Positions 1-7,019 of a stretch of 64,000 nucleotides of DNA are shown here, one piece after another. Each line of letters opens with the position of its first letter. The stretch's first letter is position 1. The DNA is taken from positions 1-64,000 of the forward strand of contig NZ_BMEO01000007.1 of assembly GCF_014636635.1 (NCBI RefSeq), in the 5' to 3' direction. The notes under the pieces are model-generated. The model did not search any database. It was not told the DNA's origin and saw only the letters and a list, made by a program, of their open reading frames with translations. The stretch comes from Marinicella pacifica. Its GTDB lineage: Bacteria; Pseudomonadota; Gammaproteobacteria; Xanthomonadales; Marinicellaceae. Both the position numbers and the translations under genes were made by a program.

Positions 1-30
1 GGGGGGTGATCTTTTAGCATACTGCTATTA

Positions 31-57
31 TAAAAAATCCCCACTCAAAAGTGGGGA
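31..57 (-). terminator. Rho-independent terminator of the hibernation factor gene
   Basis: Read on the minus strand, a 7-bp stem (TCCCCAC / GTGGGGA, at 51-57 and 38-44) with a 6-base loop is followed at once by a run of six T (32-37). It lies about 50 bases past the stop codon of the hibernation factor gene, so it very likely ends that transcript. Confidence 0.85.
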
Positions 58-73
58 CTTTGTCAGCAGTCTG

Positions 74-99
74 AGGAACCCCTGGAGGTTCCTTTTTTT
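74..99 (+). terminator. Rho-independent terminator for a gene left of the window
   Basis: On the plus strand AGGAACC (74-80) pairs with GGTTCCT (87-93) around a 6-base loop and is followed by seven T (93-99). It would terminate a plus-strand transcript entering from the left, or limit antisense reading into the hibernation factor gene. Together with the minus-strand terminator at 31-57 it forms a tandem of opposite terminators. Confidence 0.7.
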
Positions 100-106
100 A
101 TGTTAT

Positions 107-421
107 TTAAATTTCCCGCCTTTTCTGCACTGTTTTACGCACTGAGCGTGTAACGCGATCCGCCGCACCATCAATGGCGGCATGAATATTTTTATCACGG
201 TGGGTCACCGCAAATGGTTTTAAGCCACGCAAGCGCACTTCCATGGTGCAACGCATGTCATCATCACCACCTTTTTGCCCATTTTCATCGGCCACATGAA
301 CTTCTACCCGGGTCACCTGGTCCTTAAAATTATGTAAAGCGTCAGTCATCAAATTTTCAACATAGTTTTGTAACGACTCACCACCGACAATATTGTGATC
401 ATGATTTACTTGGATTTGCAT
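107..421 (-). CDS. hpf: Ribosome hibernation promoting factor, short HPF/RaiA family
   Basis: This 104-residue protein has the full length of a short HPF/RaiA (YfiA) protein. Members of this family bind the 30S decoding region and make inactive ribosome dimers or idle 70S in stationary phase. Seen here are the N-terminal MQIQVNHDHNIVGGESLQNY strand and helix, the central basic stretch and the DKNIHAAIDGAADRV helix with a basic tail (RSVRKTVQKRRE). GGAGAG stands 6 bases before the ATG. It is monocistronic here, with a terminator just downstream; in enterobacteria hpf follows rpoN, which is not the case in this window. Whether it acts like HPF or like RaiA cannot be told from sequence alone. 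Confidence 0.93.
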   Translation of the reverse strand: MQIQVNHDHNIVGGESLQNYVENLMTDALHNFKDQVTRVEVHVADENGQKGGDDDMRCTMEVRLRGLKPFAVTHRDKNIHAAIDGAADRVTRSVRKTVQKRREI

Positions 422-530
422 AGGACTCTCCTAAATTAATAACAAATTAGCATTGACTGCTTCATACCATAATTCTGGGGGCTATAAAGTTTATTTCAAA
501 TTCAAATGATAAAATTTCTAAGATAAATCC

Positions 531-558
531 TTGCCATTAAAAATAAATAACTTATACT
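531..558 (+). promoter_or_regulatory. Probable sigma-70 promoter of tRNA-Leu
   Basis: TTGCCA (531-536) and TATACT (553-558) are separated by 16 bases and lie 12 bases upstream of the tRNA 5' end. The rest of 422-570 is AT-rich, with no coding signal. Confidence 0.6.
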
Positions 559-570
559 AATCCCTCCCGT

Positions 571-657
571 GCCGGGGTGGCGGAATTGGTAGACGCGCCG
601 GATTCAAAATCCGGTTCCTTTGCGGGAGTGAGAGTTCGATTCTCTCCCTCGGCACCA
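571..657 (+). tRNA. tRNA-Leu (anticodon CAA)
   Basis: The 87-base sequence folds as a class II tRNA. The acceptor stem is GCCGGGG / CCTCGGC. The D-arm contains GGAATTGGTAGACGC. The anticodon arm CCGGA-TTCAAAA-TCCGG gives anticodon CAA, which reads UUG. A long variable arm follows, then the T-arm GAGAGTTCGATTCTCTC. The 3' CCA is encoded (655-657). A promoter lies immediately upstream; I saw no clear terminator before the convergent DUF3240 gene. Confidence 0.97.
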
Positions 658-712
658 CACTATACGCATCCTAAGATTTTCACACCTTAACTGATCGATG
701 AGCCATATCGAT

Positions 713-1093
713 TTAATTGCTGTCTTTGGTAATATGGTGATCTTCAGATTGTGGTAAATCTTGATCCATCGCCTGGCAGTCACTGTCTGGATCAATGACA
801 CCGGTATCGGTTAAGGGTAATAACCAATAACGCAGCGGGAAACGATCTTTAAATTGACACAGATGCTGTAATAAGGGTTTCACTTGAACACGGCTTAAGG
901 CCACTTCTATACGAAAAAAATTTTGATAGCCGGCGACCTGTTCTTTAATGTTGTATTGACTGTGGCGACGGCTAAAGCCGGCCACCTTAGTCATGGTGAA
1001 ACCGGAAATATCTTGATAAGCCATTAATACATCAACCAAGGTATTTTTCATGGATAAGGGAATAATGATTGTCAGTAATTGTGGGTCATTCAT
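713..1093 (-). CDS. DUF3240 family protein of the RND efflux operon
   Basis: A 126-residue soluble protein without signal peptide. Its opening (MNDPQLLTIIIPLSMKNTLV), a later SGFTM and a Q/R-rich middle match my memory of DUF3240, a small family often found beside CzcA-type pumps and with a ferredoxin-like, P-II-like shape. Its start overlaps the stop of the RND permease gene (ATGA at 1090-1093), so the two are translationally coupled. A metal-sensing or pump-modulating role is inferred from context only. The acidic C-terminal tail (from about residue 95) is poorly conserved in style. Confidence 0.75.
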   Translation of the reverse strand: MNDPQLLTIIIPLSMKNTLVDVLMAYQDISGFTMTKVAGFSRRHSQYNIKEQVAGYQNFFRIEVALSRVQVKPLLQHLCQFKDRFPLRYWLLPLTDTGVIDPDSDCQAMDQDLPQSEDHHITKDSN

Positions 1094-4000
1094 GAGGTTG
1101 TCCTGGATTCGATTCGGTAATATAAAAGTGGCAATAAATACAAAGTAATCAGGGTTGAGGTAAATAAACCACCGATTACCACAATGGCCAAAGGTTTTTG
1201 GATTTCAGCGCCCGGCCCGGTGGCCAAAACCAACGGCAACAGACCAAATACCGCGGTGGTCGCAGTCATTAAAATAGGTCGCAGACGATCTCCTGACCCC
1301 ACTAAAACGCCATTTAATAACTCGCTGCTTCGAAAGCGGGTGTCTTGTAAATGCGACAGCAACACCACGCCGTTAAGAATGGCGATACCCAATAAGGCAA
1401 TAAAGCCCACTGAGGCCGGTACCGATAAATATTCGCCACTGATAAATAAAGCCAGCACACCACCCATCAAGGCAAAGGGGATATTGGCTAAAATAAGCCC
1501 GGCGGTCATTAAGCTACCAAAGGTGCTGAATAAAATAATAACGATTAACAACAACACCAAGGGAATCACTGTGAGCAGATTGCGTGTTGCCCGCAGTTGG
1601 TTTTCGAATTCACCGCCATAGGTGATAAAATAACCTTCCGGCATGGTCAGGTTCTGGTCAACTTTTAATCTTATTTCTTCGACAAAGCCCACCAAATCCC
1701 GATCTTGCACATTGGCAGCCACCACTGAAAACCGCTCGCCATTCTCACGCTCAATAATAGCCGGGCCCACCGTGCGTTTAACCGTGGCAATATCTGCTAA
1801 GGTGACCAATCGATTATCAGGCAATAATAAGGGTAACCCTTCTAATTCGGCCACAGACGTAGGCCGTTCACCTTGATCACTGTCGTAAGCCCAGTAAATA
1901 GGGGTTTTTATTTTACCGTCAATAATGTATGAAAACGGTTCACCGTCCACCTGTATCCGCAGTAGCTTGGCCAATTGTTGGTTGCTTAAACCATATTGCT
2001 CAGCCAATTCGTTTTGCAGAGAAATACTGATGTAATCTCCGCCGTCTATCAAGGTCATTTGTACATCAACACTGCCTTCGATGGCTTTCACTTGATTTGA
2101 AATTTGTTCGGCCAATTGGGCCAGAACAGACGTGTCTTCACCAAACACTTTAATGGCCACGGTGCCGCTGCTACCGGTCAGCATTTCCGCTGAGCGCATT
2201 TGGATGGGTTGGGTGAAAGCGAAATTAATCCCCGGATATTGCAATAAAATGTCACGCATGGCGTCGATTAATTTGTCCTTGTCCTTAAAACGCCACTCAT
2301 TCATTGGCTTGAGGGTCAGAAAAATATCTGTTTCATTTAAACCCATAGGATCTAAGCCCAACTCATCGGAACCGGTACGTGCCACAATTTGTTCAATTTC
2401 AGGGATTTCAGCCAATAAGTGTTTTTCTATTTCTTTATCCAGTTCCAATGAAGACTGTAAGTTAATGGTAGGCACTTTTTCCAGCTGAATAATAATATCC
2501 CCTTCATTGAGTACCGGCATGAAGGTTTTGCCGATAAAGGTAAACAGCACCAGACTGGCGATAAAAACAAGGCTGATAATCGCCACAAACCAGCGTGGTG
2601 CTAGCAGGGTTCTTTGTAATGAGCGTTGATAAACCTGTTGTAACTTGTTGAGGTATTTCGGTGGTTTGCTGCGTTTTTGCGTGATCACCCATGAAGCCAA
2701 TACCGGCATCACCGTGATGGCTGTTAATAAAGCAGATAGTAAAGCAAACACAATGGTCAGGGCCACCGGGGTAAATAATTTCCCTTCTAAGCCGGTTAAG
2801 GTCAGCAAGGGTATAAAGACCACGATAACAATCAGGGTACCGGCGAAAACCGGTTTAACAATGTCACCTGTGGCACGATAAATTAAATGCAGTTTCGGTA
2901 AACTCTTGTCTTTTTGCAAAGCTGTGACTGTATTTTCGACCACCACCACCGCAGAATCCACCAACAAGCCGATGGCAATCACCAAACCACCCAAACTCAT
3001 GAGGTTAGCAGTCAATCCAAACTGACGCATTAAATAAAAAGTGAAGATCACGGAAATGGGAATTGATGCCGCCACCACCAGAGAAGCTCGGAAATTACCT
3101 AAAAATAATGCCAATATAACTGCCACCAAAAAAATGGCCTGAAACAGGGCCGAACTTATGGTGCCAACAGCGGTATCAATGAGATCCTTCCGGTCATAAA
3201 AAATATTTATGTTAGTGCCTTCAGGCAAGGTCGCCTGAATTTGTGCTAATTTTTCACGTACAGCCGCCACCACTTCCGCGGTATTGCTGTCTTTTAAAGC
3301 CACCACCAAACCCTGGGTGGTTTCCGCGCCGTCTTTGGTAACACCACCATAGCGGGTTAACTGACCGCTGCTGAGTTGTCCTAAATCGGATAAACGATAG
3401 ATACTGTTACCATTACTAATAATCAAACCAGCCACATCTTCAAGCTGATGCATACGGCCTTCGGTGCGGATGATCATTGATTCAGTACCCACATCCATAC
3501 GCCCGACGGCACCATTGAGGTTACTCATGGCCAGACTTGCCTCGATCTGGTCAAGACTGATACCGGCCTGTCTTAGACGACTGAGGTCGGGTGCAAATTG
3601 AATGGTTTTGGTTTGCCCGCCCAGGACATTAACATCCGCGACACCCGGCACCGTGCGTAAAGCCGGTCGAATTTGCCAATCCAGCAAATGCTTGCGTTGT
3701 TGCAGTGATAGCTGTGGATTTTCCACCGTGAACATAAACATTTCACTCAAGGGTGTACTCATTGGCGCCATACCACCGCTGATGCCTTCGGGCAATGCAC
3801 CCCACAAGTTCTGAAGTCGCTCACTGACTTGTTGTCTGGCCCAGTAAATATCGGTTCTTTCGGTAAAATCCAAAGTGATTGAAGTAATCGAATATTTTGT
3901 GGTGGAACGCAAAATCGCCTGATTGGGGATGCCTAATAACTCGGTTTCAATGGGTCGGGTAATTTGAGCCTCAATTTCTTCAGCAGTCATGCCCGGGGCT

Positions 4001-4155
4001 TTAATGATTAAATTAACCTGGGTGGCTGAAATATCCGGAAAAGCATCAATCGGCATATTTTTCCAGGCCAAAAAACCCATCAGCAAAGCAATACTCAACA
4101 ACACACTGATAAATAAGCGCTGAGTCAGGGCAAATCTAACAAAAGCATTAAGCAT
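1090..4155 (-). CDS. Efflux RND permease, CzcA/CusA (heavy-metal, HME) type
   Basis: A 1021-residue inner membrane proton antiporter of the RND family. It has the usual layout: TM1 (about 12-32), a porter domain, a TM2-6 block (about 335-480), a second porter domain and a C-terminal TM block (about 850-1015). The sequence GAVGRMDVG and the QPIQMRSAEMLTG stretch are of CzcA style. TM4 carries Asp400 and Glu407 (VDSAVVVVEN), equivalent to CzcA Asp408 and Glu415, but the position of CzcA Asp402 is Ala394. The substrate is therefore uncertain: a divalent or monovalent metal is likely, small organic molecules are possible. The start overlaps the adaptor stop by one base (TAATG). Confidence 0.93.
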   Translation of the reverse strand: MLNAFVRFALTQRLFISVLLSIALLMGFLAWKNMPIDAFPDISATQVNLIIKAPGMTAEEIEAQITRPIETELLGIPNQAILRSTTKYSITSITLDFTERTDIYWARQQVSERLQNLWGALPEGISGGMAPMSTPLSEMFMFTVENPQLSLQQRKHLLDWQIRPALRTVPGVADVNVLGGQTKTIQFAPDLSRLRQAGISLDQIEASLAMSNLNGAVGRMDVGTESMIIRTEGRMHQLEDVAGLIISNGNSIYRLSDLGQLSSGQLTRYGGVTKDGAETTQGLVVALKDSNTAEVVAAVREKLAQIQATLPEGTNINIFYDRKDLIDTAVGTISSALFQAIFLVAVILALFLGNFRASLVVAASIPISVIFTFYLMRQFGLTANLMSLGGLVIAIGLLVDSAVVVVENTVTALQKDKSLPKLHLIYRATGDIVKPVFAGTLIVIVVFIPLLTLTGLEGKLFTPVALTIVFALLSALLTAITVMPVLASWVITQKRSKPPKYLNKLQQVYQRSLQRTLLAPRWFVAIISLVFIASLVLFTFIGKTFMPVLNEGDIIIQLEKVPTINLQSSLELDKEIEKHLLAEIPEIEQIVARTGSDELGLDPMGLNETDIFLTLKPMNEWRFKDKDKLIDAMRDILLQYPGINFAFTQPIQMRSAEMLTGSSGTVAIKVFGEDTSVLAQLAEQISNQVKAIEGSVDVQMTLIDGGDYISISLQNELAEQYGLSNQQLAKLLRIQVDGEPFSYIIDGKIKTPIYWAYDSDQGERPTSVAELEGLPLLLPDNRLVTLADIATVKRTVGPAIIERENGERFSVVAANVQDRDLVGFVEEIRLKVDQNLTMPEGYFITYGGEFENQLRATRNLLTVIPLVLLLIVIILFSTFGSLMTAGLILANIPFALMGGVLALFISGEYLSVPASVGFIALLGIAILNGVVLLSHLQDTRFRSSELLNGVLVGSGDRLRPILMTATTAVFGLLPLVLATGPGAEIQKPLAIVVIGGLFTSTLITLYLLPLLYYRIESRTTS

Positions 4156-5165
4156 TATTCGCCCCCCATACCCAACAGCAGCCCTTTTATGGCGGCCACT
4201 GAATGAATCAACAACGGTAACCCGGTGAGGTCTCTCTCGGCATGGAAGTAATAAAAATCAAGGTCCCCATGAATCACTGAAACCACTTGAGTTGTTAACA
4301 TATTATCCTGTTTAATCAAGATCTGTGACTGTCCCTGAAAATCAAATAGACTGCTTTTAGGCACTTGATAGGCTTGTTTTTGATAATGGGGTTTGGCTTG
4401 AATGTGTTGGCCGGGCAATAACTGACAGGCTGTTTTAATCGGTTCACTCCATATGTTGACAAAAAAACCATCACTGTCATGAGCCACTTGGTCCACCGTT
4501 AATTCACATAAATCGGTTTTTACCGAGGTAACATTCAAGGCGGTTCGGGTTGGTAAACTGAACTGTAAACGCAAAGCATCCCGGGCTAAGATTTGCCCTA
4601 AATAGAGGTTGTCTGATTGATCAAAGTTAGCAGGCGGTAAATAAATGCCGGCTTTGGGTGCTTTAACAAACACCTCATCGTCATCGACTGGCGTTTCCAG
4701 AAGCTGATAAAAGTGACGAAAATGCGCTAAAGCCATATTCTGTTGGTGATACCCTGTGACAATTTCCTGCCATTGGCTGGCGCTGATTTGTTTATTTTGC
4801 ATCAAGCTTAAATTGTTCTGATAACGTTTATAGGCCAGGTCATAGAGTGCTTTTTGCGACGCATACTGGCTTTGAAAATGATGCACTTCGCTGCCTGAGA
4901 GCCTGAGTAAGCGCTGATCTTTATCAACTTCACTGCCGGCCGAGACCAAGACATCAATTTGCTGTGGCCGAAAAGGAGCTGTTATTTGATAACCTGCGCC
5001 GGGCAGATAGCTGACTTGAGCCGGTACCGGTTTTAAATCAAAACCCTGAACCTGCTTAATGGCCTGAAAGTCGAGGCTTAAAGCACCGAGTTTATCAAGT
5101 GATACAGAATCAGCAGATAAATTATTAAAAGTTAGAACACTTAGAAGAGCAAAAAATATTTTCAT
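4155..5165 (-). CDS. RND efflux periplasmic adaptor (membrane fusion protein)
   Basis: A 336-residue exported protein with an N-terminal signal peptide (about 1-18). A lipoyl-like half (residues about 55-85, AGSEVDKDQRLLRLSGSEV), a helical hairpin rich in Q/H (about 85-150), a second lipoyl half (VFVKAPKAGIYL) and a beta-barrel follow. It would join the RND permease to the TolC-like channel in the periplasm. It is shorter than many CzcB proteins and shows no metal-binding N-terminal extension. It is coupled to both neighbours: the ATG overlaps the TolC stop (ATGA at 5162-5165), and its own stop overlaps the permease start. Confidence 0.85.
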   Translation of the reverse strand: MKIFFALLSVLTFNNLSADSVSLDKLGALSLDFQAIKQVQGFDLKPVPAQVSYLPGAGYQITAPFRPQQIDVLVSAGSEVDKDQRLLRLSGSEVHHFQSQYASQKALYDLAYKRYQNNLSLMQNKQISASQWQEIVTGYHQQNMALAHFRHFYQLLETPVDDDEVFVKAPKAGIYLPPANFDQSDNLYLGQILARDALRLQFSLPTRTALNVTSVKTDLCELTVDQVAHDSDGFFVNIWSEPIKTACQLLPGQHIQAKPHYQKQAYQVPKSSLFDFQGQSQILIKQDNMLTTQVVSVIHGDLDFYYFHAERDLTGLPLLIHSVAAIKGLLLGMGGE

Positions 5166-6355
5166 AATGGCAGACCTAAGGTTTGATTTTGACGCGCTTT
5201 GTTGCGCTCGATATACAGTGCATTCAGGCGAGCGGCTGACAAATCATCTTGCGCTTGAATCATTTGTTGAAGATACAGGGATTGATTGATTTCATTCATT
5301 TCATAGACCTGTTGTAACTGGGTCATTAACTGTTGTGCCAGTTCAGCCTGCTGCTCCAGTAATTCTTGTTGCTGTTGTAAGCGTCGCTGTTCGGATTGCA
5401 GTTGTAACCAGGTTTGCTTGATATCCGTATGGCTTTTCTGCAAACTCAGGCTGATTTCCTGTTGGCTGTTTTGCCAGCTGAGTTGATCGGCCTGAGATAT
5501 CGTTTTCATGGCTTTAATCGGTATACTGACTTGTACACCCATTTGGTTTTCATGAAAGCCGATATCACGAACCTGCTTGGCCACCACCCCCAATTGCCAG
5601 TTTTGATGGCCGCTTGTGCTATTTTCATAGAGCAACTCCGCTTGATCCAATTGTGCCTGTAACAGTCTAATCTCGGGGTGCTCATTGATAGACTCTGAAA
5701 AATCAGTGGCGGTGGTTTCGCGGTAATTTTCGGGTAAAGCTGTGGTGCCGGTTAAAGCCTGATAGTGCTGATGGGCTAAATTAAGCTGTTCAGTGAACGT
5801 CTGAATTTCGATTTGGGTTTGCAGTATCGCATTTTTAATCATCACCCATTGTGTTTGCGATAATTGATTGGTGTCAGCCAGGGCTTCAGCACTGCGTTGC
5901 TGCTGTTGCAACCACTTAATTTTACCGTTGGCAATCTCTAACTGCTGTTCACTGATGATGCGTTGCCACAACACCTCTCTAATGAGACCGGACAGATACC
6001 AGCGATGCATGTGCTGTAGCTGTAGTTGTAACTGTTGATTCTGATTAGACAGTTGCTGATCCAGTTGTCGCCGGCTGCCGGATTTAATGGGCAATTGAAC
6101 ATTGACTTCATATTCAACTGGTGTTTGGCTGTCACTGCCATATAAACTGGTGAGTTGTAATGTGGGGGTGTCGCCGAGCCAACCTGAAACGAGCTCTTCT
6201 GTGGCTTTTAACGGATATAAGGTGTGGCTGTTCTGTTTTGTGTGTAGGATACTTTGGTCAAGTAATTGTTGCAAATTTGCAGGCGCCCCGGCCTGGGCCG
6301 TGCTTGGCTGTAGCCCGATAATAATAAAAACTATCATCAATCGTTGAAGTGTCAT
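5162..6355 (-). CDS. TolC family outer membrane efflux protein
   Basis: A 397-residue protein with signal peptide (MTLQRLMIVFIIIGL..AQA) and two long glutamine-rich helical repeats (about 90-200 and 270-385), the pattern of the TolC/CzcC family whose trimers form the outer membrane and periplasmic tunnel. It is the first gene of the operon outer membrane channel, adaptor, RND permease, DUF3240. The overlapping stop and start codons imply a stoichiometric tripartite pump. The 121-bp divergent region 6356-6476 must hold the operon promoter and that of the LuxR-type gene; I could not fix a convincing -35/-10 pair there. A short GGTC-N4-GACC palindrome is seen near 6415-6426. Confidence 0.85.
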   Translation of the reverse strand: MTLQRLMIVFIIIGLQPSTAQAGAPANLQQLLDQSILHTKQNSHTLYPLKATEELVSGWLGDTPTLQLTSLYGSDSQTPVEYEVNVQLPIKSGSRRQLDQQLSNQNQQLQLQLQHMHRWYLSGLIREVLWQRIISEQQLEIANGKIKWLQQQQRSAEALADTNQLSQTQWVMIKNAILQTQIEIQTFTEQLNLAHQHYQALTGTTALPENYRETTATDFSESINEHPEIRLLQAQLDQAELLYENSTSGHQNWQLGVVAKQVRDIGFHENQMGVQVSIPIKAMKTISQADQLSWQNSQQEISLSLQKSHTDIKQTWLQLQSEQRRLQQQQELLEQQAELAQQLMTQLQQVYEMNEINQSLYLQQMIQAQDDLSAARLNALYIERNKARQNQTLGLPL

Positions 6356-6476
6356 GGCAATGGTTATCGTAAAATAGTAAAATCAATATAACTTCTTGGC
6401 CGCCATATAACATCGGTCGGATGACCTATGCCTTCGTAAGCCACTGATTTAAAACAATAAATAAAATTAGAAAAAT

Positions 6477-6983
6477 ATGATTAAAGATAAATTGATTGCC
6501 TTTGGGCTGGTGCTTATTATGCTGCTTAATATGGCAGACTTAATTGCTGATATTCGAATGAATGTGGCTTTATGGCATATTCTGTCTGAAGCAATGATTG
6601 TCATGGTATCCGGCTTTCTGGCGGCTTATTTAATAATCGAAATGCGTCGTCGAAGCCGATCTCTGAAACAATTATCAAAAGAGCTCAAAGAAGCCCATCA
6701 TCAACAGGCGCAGATTACTGAACAGTTTAAAACAGCGCGTCATGATTACTTTAAGGCGATAGAAAAACAGTTTAATGACTGGCAGCTCAGTCGCAGTGAA
6801 CAGGAGGTGGCTTTGTTGATTTTAAAAGGTTTAAGCATTCCTGAAATCGCTATTATGCGATCAACCAAAGAAAAAACAGTCAGGCACCAGGCTTCTGCCA
6901 TTTACAGAAAAGCGCAAATTGACGGCCGACACGAACTATCGGCCTGGTTTATGGAAGATTTTATCGCGGTCAAAGCCGCTTAG
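6477..6983 (+). CDS. Membrane-anchored LuxR-type helix-turn-helix regulator
   Basis: A 168-residue protein with two predicted N-terminal membrane helices (about 5-24 and 32-56), a basic stop (RRRSR), a helical linker likely to form a coiled coil (about 60-100) and a C-terminal LuxR/GerE-like HTH (about 104-160: LSRSEQEVALLILKGLS, then a TVRHQASAIYRKA recognition helix). There is no receiver or autoinducer domain. It is divergent from the RND operon, so control of that operon is an attractive inference; it is also convergent with the phosphoketolase gene. A one-component regulator acting from the membrane is inferred from the layout. I do not recognise a named orthologue. Confidence 0.75.
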   Translation: MIKDKLIAFGLVLIMLLNMADLIADIRMNVALWHILSEAMIVMVSGFLAAYLIIEMRRRSRSLKQLSKELKEAHHQQAQITEQFKTARHDYFKAIEKQFNDWQLSRSEQEVALLILKGLSIPEIAIMRSTKEKTVRHQASAIYRKAQIDGRHELSAWFMEDFIAVKAA

Positions 6984-7019
6984 CCATTAATGACCTGTTT
7001 AAGTGGATAAACCATATTC

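Noticed and set aside
604-801. Plus-strand frame over the tRNA-Leu 3' end
   Set aside because: It overlaps the tRNA and the DUF3240 gene, has no ribosome site and no protein-like composition.
5414-5662. Plus-strand frame opposite the TolC gene
   Set aside because: Shadow frame; the glutamine-rich coiled-coil gene on the minus strand explains the region.
6356-6476. A sigma-70 promoter pair for the RND operon
   Set aside because: TATATT on the minus strand has no acceptable -35 at 16-18 bases; I left the promoter unassigned.
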